Below, one piece after another: positions 27,487 to 36,155 of a DNA stretch of 64,000 nucleotides (positions within the stretch are counted from its first letter, which is position 1; each line of letters begins with the position of its first letter). This DNA is from Shewanella benthica (GTDB lineage Bacteria; Pseudomonadota; Gammaproteobacteria; Enterobacterales; Shewanellaceae): NCBI GenBank assembly GCA_023284085.1, contig JAKVHY010000025.1, positions 39,133 through 103,132 of the forward strand, given 5' to 3'. The position numbers were made by a program, and so were the translations under genes. The notes beneath the pieces are model-generated. The model was not told the origin of the DNA, did not search any database, and saw only the letters and a program-made list of their open reading frames with translations.

Positions 27487-27927
27487 CTACTCAATATCAA
27501 CTATATCCCTAACGGCTTTAAGCACTACAAATACAGCCCAAAAGAAATCTCTGTGCTTTACGCTTAGTACATCTCCACCCCACATAGGCTGATTTTCTTT
27601 GACAAAAAAGACAAACTTATTAATGTCGTCTTCAACGTTTTTTGATGTGAGGTTGTGTGCTAAACGGTTTCTAGTTTTATTTAGCATTGAAATCGCAGCC
27701 CAAACCCATGATTCACATGCCCCGTCGTACATTGCACGTGCCAACTGATGCTTATTGGAAAATGTGAGCCTTGCCTCCATTATATATTTAGGTGATTCGG
27801 CTTTACTTACGATCACATCTGTTAAAGCTCCCTCTATTAATAAATGACATTTGAGAATAGTCAGCTCAAGGTCATTTATATCTTCGAGAGTTTGGAGTAC
27901 ACATAAAAATGGGACGTCTTTATCCAT
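27487..27927 (-). CDS. HEPN-like protein partnered with Shedu
   Basis: A 146-residue, mostly helical protein. The segment MLNKTRNRLAHNL carries Arg86-x4-His91, the pattern of HEPN RNase-like domains; an earlier helix has LIEGALTDVI, as in uncharacterised HEPN-type proteins. It begins 21 bp after the Shedu gene on the same strand, so the two form an operon. HEPN proteins often act as RNases in abortive infection or toxin-antitoxin systems, but some are structural. Whether this one is an effector, a regulator of Shedu or an independent toxin cannot be told from sequence. Confidence 0.65.
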   Translation of the reverse strand: MDKDVPFLCVLQTLEDINDLELTILKCHLLIEGALTDVIVSKAESPKYIMEARLTFSNKHQLARAMYDGACESWVWAAISMLNKTRNRLAHNLTSKNVEDDINKFVFFVKENQPMWGGDVLSVKHRDFFWAVFVVLKAVRDIVDIE

Positions 27928-27948
27928 ATGTTCCGTTTAATTCTTTTG

Positions 27949-29103
27949 TTAGCTTTGGTTGTTATGAACGATAAACTTCGCACGCTCATAGAGTTCGTCA
28001 AAAGTGATAATTTCAGGGTTTGATGTGTTTTTACGTAACAATTCAAATGACCTTAATTTATCTTTATTTACACCATTATCAGATACAAACTCATTCATAC
28101 TGCCTATTACTAAATAAGATTTTGGTTGATAATTGAAGATTTCTTCACCTGTAGGATTACCTTCTTTATCACTAGGGTTAATTTTACTTGTTAGGTTTTC
28201 AACGGCTGAAGCAACGGTACCTTGGACTTGTGCAATTGCACCAGCTAATTCTTTGGACGGTGCCCAACATCCAGACCTATAAGACTTCGATTCAAGTAAA
28301 TCTGTTGAATGAGTTTTTATTTCTATAAAACAAAGGTTAGAGATGATTCCTTTTGTTTTCATTAAAGCATCAACACGCTTACCGTGTGATACTGCGCTAT
28401 GCCCTTGAACTACTTGCTCTAATTTCCTGTCATCTAAGCCAGATAAAAATATATAACCTAATCCATAACCAAATATCCATGGATTTTTCTCAAAGTACTT
28501 TTGCCAAAGGCCTTCATTGGTACAGCTTTTTACTTTTTTCAAATTCGCAAAATAAGTTTGATCGACGAGGAGCTGATTATATACACTCAACTGCTTCTTT
28601 CTAAAACCTACCGCAATTAAGTCCTCTGTTGTCACTTCTGATTTTAAGGCTTCAGCAAATAACTCTTGGTTTTCGGTTACAAAGGTTTTTGCTTGGTGAG
28701 TAGTTAAAGCTATTTTTCGAAGTTCTTCATCCGTGATATTTACTTTTGATCTAGTTTTAAAATCTACAGCCTGAATATTGGCTAAGAACTCACAAAAGCG
28801 ACCAATTTCTTCACCCACAAAAGAAAACCCAGAGCCATAAGGTTGACCTGTCTCAGTCACAAATTTTTGAACTGTAAGTACAAACGTTTGTCTTGTGTCC
28901 TCAAGGAACTTAGCAGTTATGTATGTTTTAGCATCTTGTTTTTTCCGTAAAACAACTTCATCACGTTCTTTTACGTACTCGTAGCCGTCTTCAGAAGGAA
29001 GGATTTTTGAGGCTATACGAACTCTACGCTCCTTGCTCCCGAATGATTGGAGAGAAGGACTTATATATGTTTTTCCCGGAAGAGGGTTTTGATAATCATC
29101 CAT
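27949..29103 (-). CDS. sduA: Shedu antiphage nuclease SduA (DUF4263 C-terminal domain)
   Basis: A 384-residue protein whose C-terminal domain matches DUF4263, the PD-(D/E)XK nuclease of the Shedu defence system. Visible elements are WQKYFEKNPWIFG (200-212), Asp245 in GKRVDALM, Glu261-x-Lys263 in CFIEIKTHS, and YRSGCWAPSKELAGAIAQVQ (275-294), whose last Gln residues complete the core. Residues 1-180 form the variable N-terminal region typical of Shedu proteins. Shedu is known to act as a multimeric nuclease on phage DNA; here it is followed by a HEPN-like gene, which is not part of the minimal single-gene system. Confidence 0.85.
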   Translation of the reverse strand: MDDYQNPLPGKTYISPSLQSFGSKERRVRIASKILPSEDGYEYVKERDEVVLRKKQDAKTYITAKFLEDTRQTFVLTVQKFVTETGQPYGSGFSFVGEEIGRFCEFLANIQAVDFKTRSKVNITDEELRKIALTTHQAKTFVTENQELFAEALKSEVTTEDLIAVGFRKKQLSVYNQLLVDQTYFANLKKVKSCTNEGLWQKYFEKNPWIFGYGLGYIFLSGLDDRKLEQVVQGHSAVSHGKRVDALMKTKGIISNLCFIEIKTHSTDLLESKSYRSGCWAPSKELAGAIAQVQGTVASAVENLTSKINPSDKEGNPTGEEIFNYQPKSYLVIGSMNEFVSDNGVNKDKLRSFELLRKNTSNPEIITFDELYERAKFIVHNNQS

Positions 29104-29422
29104 GTTCGATTCCCAAAATTTATCGAGCCACGCAGCAGAAAGTGGAGGGCATTCTACTAAATATAGATTCTGGCGTCATGGTCGAATAATAGCCTGTAAG
29201 CCTGTGATTTTATAAGTATTAAAATATCAGGTAGATTTGTTTTATGCAACAACGATAAGTGGACACACATTAGGTTTTAACACTTCTACTTTGAGCTATG
29301 AGGTTGGCATTTATTGCTGCGATTTAGCAACCCATTCTAGCGCTAACAACCAAGACACCCAGGATTGTCAGGTGAAGATCCCTTGACTACGCTTAAATCA
29401 GAGTTGTTGAGGAGGGTTTGTT
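29104..29422. other. Spacer between Shedu start and transposase remnant
   Basis: It holds the Shedu promoter (minus strand) and the left part of the Y1 transposase element, including AACAACCAAGACACCCAGGA from 29345, which recurs twice near 63310-63375. No gene is supported. Confidence 0.5.
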
Positions 29423-30184
29423 ATGCCAACACCAAGAAAAGGGTTAGTCAGTTTAGTACTTTTTATTTAACAAGAAGCCTATATTATCACTGCGTATCTC
29501 GTTGTGTTAGAAAGGTTTTTTTGTGTGGAGTCGATCATTATACTGGTCAATCCTATGAGCATAGACGGGTTTGGGTTGAAAGTCGACTACTGGAGCTGGC
29601 ATCTGTGTTTGCCATTGATATCTGTGCTTACGTCCTCTCGATTCACAAAAATGGGAGTAATCATTTACGTCTAGTGTTACGTGTTGATGTGGAGTAGGCT
29701 TTACTTGATGAAGCTGCAGTACTTGCCTGTATGGCCTAGTAGACCACTCTTTACTAATAGATAGGCTATCCGGGCAAAGATGGCCGCTACACCGGAAACC
29801 TCAGACTTTACTAGCATTAAACTGCGTATTAAGGCTGCGATAAAAGGTGATCAGCCCAATACGCTACTGTCTTTTGTTGGTAACGAACATAAAGCAATGC
29901 CTAAGGGACTCATGTTCAATGCTAAAGATTATCTGCAACTTGTTGATGATACTGGGCGAATAGTCAGAGCTGACAAACGAGGCTCTATGAGTCAAGAATC
30001 GGCTAATATATTAAATAGACTAAATATCCCGCAAGAAAACTGGATAAAACTGACCACAGAGTTTACTAAGATTTTTAAAGGGCCCGTGGGCAACACCCAA
30101 GAGTTAACAGCTTATTGTGAACATCTTGACCGCAAGCGCCGGCAAGGAGCTGCGAACTGCCATCGATGGCTAGATAGCGCTTAA
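29345..30184 (+). pseudogene. Decayed REP-associated Y1 transposase (copy C)
   Basis: Sequence from 29345 matches the apparently intact copy at 63310-64000. The original ATG (29423) encodes MPTPRKGLVSLV but the frame breaks soon after. The HUH motif, NHLHLV in the intact copy, reads SNHLRL here, and extra bases disturb the region. About 265 bases are missing between 29695 and 29696 relative to the intact copy. The 3' part (29780-30184) stays open as 134 codons ending GPVGNTQELTAYCEHL. The element is inactive. Confidence 0.8.
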
Positions 30185-30498
30185 TCAAGACCGAAGATAC
30201 CCAATTTAAAGTCATCTTTTCATAAATAACCAAACCGCTGTTTGGGATTTTTGATGCTTGATTTTCAATAAAATAGTCGAGATTTTACCCATGACAGAAT
30301 ATTTGAGTATTGTTTGGTGTAGCAAGTGGCTGGATTGATACAGCAATGAATTTATCAGGCAATCTGACTTTTAGTAGGGAAGGCCATCTAACAGAGAATA
30401 ATCTTGGATGCCTTGGTTACATTGGTGATCATAACGTATTGTTATAAATATAAAAAATCTGTTAGTCTGTTAGAAATTACAGTTGGTATGAGAAACTA
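30185..30498. other. Intergenic region before the PHP-SMC gene
   Basis: This 314-base AT-rich stretch should hold the promoter of the following gene. No gene or strong motif was seen. Confidence 0.4.
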
Positions 30499-33153
30499 AT
30501 GGTATACGGTACAGATTGGTTTAAATTTGATTTTCATTGTCACTCTCCCGCTTCAGATGACTATAGAGAGGAAGGGGTTTCTTCTAGAGATTGGCTATTA
30601 GGTTATATGGAAGCGAATATAGATGCCGTGATCTTATCTGATCATAATACAGGAGCATTTGTCGACAGGGTAAAAGAAGCTCTTGGGGAGATGAGAGTTG
30701 AATTTGAATCTGGCGAAATGAACGGATATCGGCCTCTAAGTATTTTTCCTAGTGTGGAACTGACTGCAACAGGAAATGTACATGTTCTAGGTGTTTTTTC
30801 AGAGGAATTTAGTTCAGAACAGATAGCTGGAGTTGTAGGGGCTTGTGGTAAACCACTCAACTCTAAGAATCATGTTTTAGTTTTAAGCTCAGGAGTAGAG
30901 CAATGTATAGAGATTATCAAAAAACATGATGGTCTTGCCGTTTTGGCTCATATAGATAGACCAAAGGGACTACTAGCAACAGAGAAGAATTTAGAGGCTA
31001 TTCGTCAGATATTTTCTAAACCTATTGATGCCATTGAGTTAAAAGGCAGCCTTTCAGATCTAGATAGACAAAAAAGTAAATTTATTGAAAATATGCCATT
31101 GGTTATAGGGTCTGATTCTCATGAGCGCTGCTCATCAGGTCGTCAATTTACGTGGATAAAGATGAGTGAGATTAATTTCAGTGGATTAAAGACTGCTCTT
31201 GCTGATCATGAATATTCAGTTATTCGTTCTGTCGATGGGATTCCTCCATCTCAGCCGATTAATAGAGTCAACGAAATAAGAATTAAAACAAATACATGCT
31301 CTATGAATGGTGCACCTGTAACGGTTGGTTTTAGTCCATGGTATAGCTCTATCATAGGCAGCCGAGGAAGTGGGAAATCAACAGTCGTTGAATACATCAG
31401 ATATGCTTTGGGGATCGATAGTGAATTACCTAAAGATATTAAAGTAAAGTATGACAAATTTGTGAAAAATACCGTTGGACTGGATTCAACGATAGAGCTT
31501 GATTATTATAAAGATTCTCAAAAGTATTTAATTAAATCTTCCCCTTTATTGAATGTTGTCGAATACGAAGATTCTGATGGTGTTGTAGTTAGTGAAGAAT
31601 TTTCTCCACAAAGATTTCCTATTTCCATATATAGCCAAAAAATGTTGTTTGAAATTGCTAATGCTAGTAATGCTTTCTTACAGATAGTGGATAAGTCTAA
31701 AGAAGTTGATTTTGATAATTGGTATTTAGAGCATCAGGGGATTGTTGATCAATATGGGATATTGTTTTCACAGAAAGAGCGCCTTACAAGTCAAAATAAA
31801 CAACTTAACATTTTGAGGAATAACTATAAAGATGTCACTTTAAGCATTGATCAAGTACAAGACTCTAATTATTCGAGGCTAGTAGCCGACAAAGAACAAA
31901 TTGAAAAAGAAAAGAATTATTTAAACCAGTTTGTAATAGATCTTGAGGCAAGGTTACATAATGTGGAGCTTGAGTGTGATGAGCAATTTAAAGATTTTGT
32001 TGAACCTGATTATGAACTGGATTCTGTTGGGTTAGAGTGGGTTGAAAATGTAACCCAATTAAGAATAGATTTTGTTTCAAGCGTTCAATCACTGGTCGAG
32101 GACTTCAGAACAAAGGTTGAGGAAGCGACTGATAGCTTACCTTATTCAGATAATTCAAACTCTATGAAAAAAAATTCTGAAGAACTACAGGGCTGTATTG
32201 CACTATTAAATGAAAAGGGAACATCACCAGAACGATTAATTGAGTTAGTTAAAGAGAAGAGCGCTTTAGCTGAAAAAATAAGAGAGTTATCATCGTCACC
32301 AGAGAAGCTAGTTAGTATGAATGAGCTTCTAGAGCAGAAATATCAAGAGATGCTTAAAAGCCGGCAGTATTTAACAAAAAGAAGACAATGTTTTATTGAC
32401 TCTCTTGATATTAAGAATTTAAAAATTAAGGTGTTGCCGTTAGGTGAACCTGGTGAAGATTTGATTGAAAATTATAAACAAGTTGTAGGCTTTGAATCGT
32501 TTAGTGAACATATACTTGATTTGGACTCAAAAGGTGGATTACTTGGGAGTTTTGTAAAAACTGAGAGACGAAACCCCAAAACAGAGCTTAATGCTTATAG
32601 CGAGCTAGAAAAGGTGAAAGCACTTCATACCGCGTCAGTAGAAAAGTTAAAAGAAGTTGGAATGCATGGCTCTTTTGCTAAAAAATTAAGTGAGCTTACA
32701 AGTGATCGTATTGAGTCACTGAATAGTTGGTTCCCTGAAGACGGTATATTTATTCAATTTAAAAGAGATGATGAGAGCTGGTCTAACTTAGAGGATGCAT
32801 CACCCGGCCAACAAAGCGCTTCAATGTTGAGCTTTCTTTTGAGCTATGGTGATGAGCCTATCATTATTGATCAGCCTGAAGATGACCTTGATTGTGCTAT
32901 GTTGTCAACGAACGTTATTCCAAACATAAGAAAGAATAAATCTAGAAGGCAACTGATACTTGTTACACATTCAGCCCCATTGGTGGTAAATGGTGATGCA
33001 GAGAATGTAATTTCTATGAAGTTTGATAAAGGCCAAGTTACGGTTGGCAAAATGGGATCTATACAGGAGCCGGATATGAAAGATTTAATTTGTACACAAA
33101 TGGAAGGTGGTAAAGATGCGTTTAAATCCCGATATAGCAGATTAACTAGCTAA
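30499..33153 (+). CDS. PHP-domain plus SMC/Rad50-like ATPase (TrlF family)
   Basis: An 884-residue protein joining a metal-dependent PHP phosphoesterase to an SMC-type ATPase. The PHP part has DFHCHSP (His13, His15), LSDHN (46-50), Glu87, LAHIDRPKG (His151) and GSDSH (204-208). The ATPase has Walker A GSRGSGKST (287-295), a helical central region (about 400-740), the ABC signature ASPGQQSA (767-774), Walker B PIIIDQPEDDLD (787-798) and H-loop His824 in LVTHSAP. All key residues look intact. Such proteins are annotated TrlF-family and are common in defence islands; a DNA- or nucleotide-processing defence function is inference. It is a single gene with a weak ribosome site and its own strong terminator, in AT-rich DNA. 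Confidence 0.85.
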   Translation: MVYGTDWFKFDFHCHSPASDDYREEGVSSRDWLLGYMEANIDAVILSDHNTGAFVDRVKEALGEMRVEFESGEMNGYRPLSIFPSVELTATGNVHVLGVFSEEFSSEQIAGVVGACGKPLNSKNHVLVLSSGVEQCIEIIKKHDGLAVLAHIDRPKGLLATEKNLEAIRQIFSKPIDAIELKGSLSDLDRQKSKFIENMPLVIGSDSHERCSSGRQFTWIKMSEINFSGLKTALADHEYSVIRSVDGIPPSQPINRVNEIRIKTNTCSMNGAPVTVGFSPWYSSIIGSRGSGKSTVVEYIRYALGIDSELPKDIKVKYDKFVKNTVGLDSTIELDYYKDSQKYLIKSSPLLNVVEYEDSDGVVVSEEFSPQRFPISIYSQKMLFEIANASNAFLQIVDKSKEVDFDNWYLEHQGIVDQYGILFSQKERLTSQNKQLNILRNNYKDVTLSIDQVQDSNYSRLVADKEQIEKEKNYLNQFVIDLEARLHNVELECDEQFKDFVEPDYELDSVGLEWVENVTQLRIDFVSSVQSLVEDFRTKVEEATDSLPYSDNSNSMKKNSEELQGCIALLNEKGTSPERLIELVKEKSALAEKIRELSSSPEKLVSMNELLEQKYQEMLKSRQYLTKRRQCFIDSLDIKNLKIKVLPLGEPGEDLIENYKQVVGFESFSEHILDLDSKGGLLGSFVKTERRNPKTELNAYSELEKVKALHTASVEKLKEVGMHGSFAKKLSELTSDRIESLNSWFPEDGIFIQFKRDDESWSNLEDASPGQQSASMLSFLLSYGDEPIIIDQPEDDLDCAMLSTNVIPNIRKNKSRRQLILVTHSAPLVVNGDAENVISMKFDKGQVTVGKMGSIQEPDMKDLICTQMEGGKDAFKSRYSRLTS

Positions 33154-33186
33154 TCCCGAAACCTTTCCAATCCTTCCAAACACCCG

Positions 33187-33228
33187 AAACCGGGACAATG
33201 AGCACTTGTTCATTGTCCCGGTTTTTTT
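33187..33228 (+). terminator. Strong rho-independent terminator of the PHP-SMC gene
   Basis: A perfect 15-bp stem (33187-33201 with 33210-33224; AAACCGGGACAATGA and complement) with an 8-base loop, followed by TTTT. Confidence 0.9.
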
Positions 33229-33377
33229 ATCGATAAAGGGGTCGGAGCGAATAAGGTCAAACTACCTCAAGTTTCATTCGTAACTAAGGCGCTTTGGGCA
33301 AAATGAGTTACAGCATGTTAGCAATCAAGCTCAAATTGAAGAGACCCCATTCTTGTAGAACACCAGTGTAGATACGG

Positions 33378-33443
33378 CTGCGAGCTTCCAAAACAAGGAT
33401 GTTTTGGCAGAGCCCACACGGAAGTGTTCACGGCGTCTCGCAG
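33378..33443. repeat. Structured intergenic element (nested inverted repeats)
   Basis: Outer arms CTGCGAG (33378-33384) and CTCGCAG (33437-33443) enclose a perfect hairpin CCAAAACA-AGGA-TGTTTTGG (33388-33407) and the segment CACACGGAAGTG. The last reappears in inverted orientation near 54870. No protein is encoded. It may be a dispersed repeat or small structured RNA. Confidence 0.45.
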
Positions 33444-33622
33444 AAGTAACTACATGAAAGCCCGCTGCAGGCGGTAGGTTACAATGAAGCAGCGACCTTC
33501 AATGACATATTCCAAGAGAAAAGGTCACTGGATTCCGGCTAAAAAAATCTGCCGGAATTAATCTGGTCTAATGGCTCCGGACACCTTGATTGTGGATAAT
33601 GCGATAATCAATCGAGGTGAAC

Positions 33623-33910
33623 ATGAATACAAAACGTCAGTATCGAACTTATACCAAAGAATTCAAAGATGAAGCCATCGGCTTAATCACTGAGCAGGGC
33701 TACACAGTCCCACAAGCCGCAGATGCGCTAGGAGTGTCGTCAAACCTGCTTTATACCTGGAAACAAAAGGCTGAAGAACTAGAGACCTCAACCGTTAGTC
33801 CAGATGAAAAAGCAGAGTTATTAGCGCTTCGAAAAGAGGTAAAGCAGTTGCGGGTGGAAAAAGAAATTTTAAAAAAGGCCAGTGCCTTCTTCGCGAGAGA
33901 AATGAAGTAA
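33623..33910 (+). CDS. IS3-family transposase OrfA
   Basis: A 95-residue DNA-binding subunit with an HTH (FKDEAIGLITEQGYTVPQAA, ALGVSSNLLYTWKQKA) and a leucine-zipper-like end with ELLALRKEVKQLR. ATG 33623 was chosen because GAGG lies 5 bases upstream; a GTG at 33617 is also in frame. Near its end A6G at 33871-33877 is a canonical -1 slippage site that would fuse it to OrfB. Confidence 0.9.
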   Translation: MNTKRQYRTYTKEFKDEAIGLITEQGYTVPQAADALGVSSNLLYTWKQKAEELETSTVSPDEKAELLALRKEVKQLRVEKEILKKASAFFAREMK

Positions 33911-33954
33911 AGTTTCGGTTTATTCGAGAGCATTACCCTCGATTCCCGATAAAA

Positions 33955-34779
33955 ATGCTTTGTAATGTTCTGCAAGTGAGTCGCAGTGCATTTTATGATT
34001 GGTTAGCCAGGCCCGCTAAAATTATTAGCGAACGAGAGCTTGATTTATACCGAACGGCAAAACGTCTTTTTAAGCGTAGCCGAGGCAGTTTAGGTTCTCG
34101 TCAGCTAGCCAAGAAACTCCGCCTAGAAGGCTTCAGTATCGGTCGTTACCGCACTCGTAGCATCATGCGAAAGCTCAGCCTAGTGGTCACCCAGCGTCAA
34201 GCTTACAAGGTAACGACGAAGCGTAAACACAGTGATAGCGTTGCAGATAACCTGCTGGATCAGCAATTTAATCCTACGCAGGCTAACCAGGTTTGGGCTG
34301 GTGATGTGACCTATTTAAGGACGCATCAAGGCTGGATGTACCTCGCTATTGTGATGGACTTACATTCCAGACGCATAGTGGGTTGGGCAATATCAAAACG
34401 CATGACCGTAAGCTTAGTTGAGCGGGCATTACAAATGGCACTAACGCTGCGCAAGCCAGCAAGAGGAGTCATGTTTCATAGTGACAGAGGCTCACAATAC
34501 ACCAGTAAGCAGTTTCAAAAGCTGTTGAGGAAGCATGGAATAGTTGCTTCTATGAGCAGTGTAGGAGCCTGTTTAGACAACGCTGTTGTTGAACGTTTCT
34601 TTGGAAGTTTGAAGCATGAATGGCTGTTAAAAGTGGTCCATTTAACACGAGAATCAATGAAGCTAGATGTTGAAGAATATATCCGGTATTACAACCACGA
34701 ACGGCTGCATACTACGCTCGGGGATTTAACACCGATCAGCTATGAGAAATTACAAAGTAAGGTGTCCGGTTGGACTTGA
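33955..34779 (+). CDS. IS3-family transposase OrfB (DDE integrase core)
   Basis: A 274-residue catalytic part. The DDE triad is visible: Asp in VWAGDVTYLR, Asp in MFHSDRGSQYTS and Glu in DNAVVERFFGSLKHE. The ATG at 33955 is internal; the frame is open back through the A6G slip site in orfA and encodes FRFIREHYPRFPIKMLC, the usual OrfB start, so the true product is an OrfAB fusion made by -1 frameshifting. No disruption seen, so it may be active. Confidence 0.9.
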   Translation: MLCNVLQVSRSAFYDWLARPAKIISERELDLYRTAKRLFKRSRGSLGSRQLAKKLRLEGFSIGRYRTRSIMRKLSLVVTQRQAYKVTTKRKHSDSVADNLLDQQFNPTQANQVWAGDVTYLRTHQGWMYLAIVMDLHSRRIVGWAISKRMTVSLVERALQMALTLRKPARGVMFHSDRGSQYTSKQFQKLLRKHGIVASMSSVGACLDNAVVERFFGSLKHEWLLKVVHLTRESMKLDVEEYIRYYNHERLHTTLGDLTPISYEKLQSKVSGWT

Positions 34780-34786
34780 CCAGAAT

Positions 34787-35153
34787 AATATCTTTGATTA
34801 GGGAATCTATGGCAACCGGATGTAGGTGACGCCGTTTTAAGCGACAAAAAGTGTTGGCTATACTTGTAACAAAGCCAACTATATTTTATCCGACTTGAAA
34901 TCCTTGCTAGGTGCTACGCACACCCAGTTTATCCATGATAAACGTAACAATGCTGTGAGTTACATTTACAGCTAAACGAGCTTCAGAAACTGAGATTTGT
35001 GGTGGAGAGATACCACGTCCATGCGCAGAGCCGATATGTGACCGAAAAGCACCGACACCATCAATTACTGCCGTGATGATGCCTTAGCCAATGCTGTGAT
35101 GGTAGCGGTTATGCTTGTTGGTCAGGTAACCATAACCGATATACTTCAAGCTA
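34787..35153. other. Region between IS3 and small-gene array
   Basis: Besides the Abi_C remnant it contains an inverted repeat CGGTTATG/CATAACCG (35106-35113 and 35131-35138) just after the stop of the next minus-strand gene. No intact gene was seen. Confidence 0.45.
34907..35083 (-). pseudogene. C-terminal remnant of an abortive-infection (Abi_C-type) protein
   Basis: On the minus strand the frame from 35083 to the TAG at 34907 encodes AVIDGVGAFRSHIGSAHGRG followed by SEARLAVNVTHSIVTFIMDK. Abi_C proteins end with an HG-containing motif (RNxxGDAHG) and a closing helix (ARLAVNAA…); the match is good though degenerate. A TAA at 35084-35086 precedes it in frame and no start is available, so only about 58 codons of a decayed gene remain. 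Confidence 0.55.
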
Positions 35154-35582
35154 CTACATCATGCCATTTTTCCAATACACGCTAACTTTACTCAGAGGTA
35201 CCAGTGTTTTAATGTGAATTTCATCAAATTCAATATCGGTAGGAACGCCAGAATAGCTCATAACATAAACAAGCAATTGCTCTTTACCGGTAGCATGGGA
35301 AACTCTAGTTAAATTCACTGCATTTCCTGTTTTTGTGTTTATCAGCTCAACTTTTATGCTATTTTCAGGAAACGATTTAGCAAGCAAGTTCAACTTTTCG
35401 TTGGTGTTACTCTGGATACCGTTTGGTATCATTGCGGTCATATCTATCTCAATATGCCCTCTAGGGTTTATTGCATTAATAGACTCTTGTGGCGTGATAG
35501 TGTAATGACTGTCAAAACTAACGGGTACAGGGGTTAACAACACCACCTTGGTAAAAAAAAGTAACTTAAGAAACTCCAGCAT
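35154..35582 (-). CDS. Hypothetical protein with N-terminal hydrophobic segment
   Basis: A 142-residue protein of no recognised family. The first 22 residues are hydrophobic (LKLLFFTKVVLLTPVPV), suggesting a signal peptide or anchor, and the rest is predicted mainly strand, with KVELINTKTGNAVNL and a final VSVYWKNGMM. It is the last of four small minus-strand genes with unusual palindromic spacers. Function unknown. Confidence 0.55.
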   Translation of the reverse strand: MLEFLKLLFFTKVVLLTPVPVSFDSHYTITPQESINAINPRGHIEIDMTAMIPNGIQSNTNEKLNLLAKSFPENSIKVELINTKTGNAVNLTRVSHATGKEQLLVYVMSYSGVPTDIEFDEIHIKTLVPLSKVSVYWKNGMM

Positions 35583-35724
35583 TATCTAACTCCCGCTTCG
35601 CTAAGTAAATCTTGCACCCATGATTGACAGTTTCTGGCTCCAAGCAACATTAAATCTAATAAGAAAACAATGAGCTAGAACTTAAGCCCTAAAAATGATT
35701 ATTGGCATTAGGGAAAATATATAC

Positions 35725-35785
35725 GGTAACGCCTAGTACAGCGGCTGGTGGTACGCCAGTAGCGTCTGCCACGCCTTGTTAAAAG
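35725..35785 (-). repeat. attC-like spacer between two small orphan genes
   Basis: Read on the minus strand, this segment begins TTTTAAC-AAGGCG right after the stop of the preceding gene and ends TAGGCGTTACC, i.e. AAC and GTT core triplets about 50 bases apart with an internal CTGG/CCAG hairpin. This is the layout of an integron attC site (RYYYAAC…GTTRRRY), with one or two mismatches in each box. Confidence 0.4.
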
Positions 35786-35786
35786 T

Positions 35787-36065
35787 TTAGTGAGCATACC
35801 CCAGTAGCATTGCAATATTTACAGAGATTATGAGCAGTAACATTAATGATGCTGGTGAGAATAATGCTGTAAGCAGAATGGGTCTAGAACAATACTTTTG
35901 ATTTATAAACCAAGAGGCCACCGTACCTAAAGCAATACCTGAATAAACTAAAACGGCATCGCCATTCATATATAGTAATTCGTCAGCTACTATCACTAGC
36001 GCAACTAAGGTTGCATAAATAAGTAAGTGAAACCCTATTGCTTTACTTTTATTTAATATTTTCAA
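35787..36065 (-). CDS. Small three-helix membrane protein
   Basis: A 92-residue hydrophobic protein starting at TTG (36065) behind TAAGGTAAGG. Hydrophobic segments lie at about residues 11-28, 37-52 and 64-85, joined by short polar loops (ADELLYMNGD, NQKYCSRP). No family recognised. Membrane proteins of this size are frequent in integron cassettes, which suits the attC-like spacers on both sides. Confidence 0.55.
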   Translation of the reverse strand: MKILNKSKAIGFHLLIYATLVALVIVADELLYMNGDAVLVYSGIALGTVASWFINQKYCSRPILLTALFSPASLMLLLIISVNIAMLLGYAH

Positions 36066-36155
36066 GCCTTACCTTAAAGTCTTTATGGCGGGCGGCCTGT
36101 GGCGAAACCAAGCTTAGGCTGTCCAACCACGAAGTGGCATTCGTTGATAAACTTG

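Larger units (their letters stand above)
33563..34783 (+). mobile_element. IS3-family insertion sequence, apparently complete
   Basis: A 1221-bp element with imperfect terminal inverted repeats (CTGGTC…CCGGACACCTT on the left, the complement ending GACCAG on the right) and a 3-bp direct repeat AAT on each side (33560-33562 and 34784-34786), as expected for IS3-type transposition. It carries orfA and orfB in a -1 frame relation. It interrupts accessory DNA between the PHP-SMC gene and the Abi_C remnant. Confidence 0.88.

Noticed and set aside
29365..29697. A 110-codon frame that could be called a hypothetical protein
   Set aside because: It is a frameshifted composite of the decayed Y1 transposase; the true start is in another frame at 29423.
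35106..35138. CGGTTATG/CATAACCG as a further attC site
   Set aside because: The boxes read GTT first and AAC last on both strands, opposite to attC; kept only as an inverted repeat.
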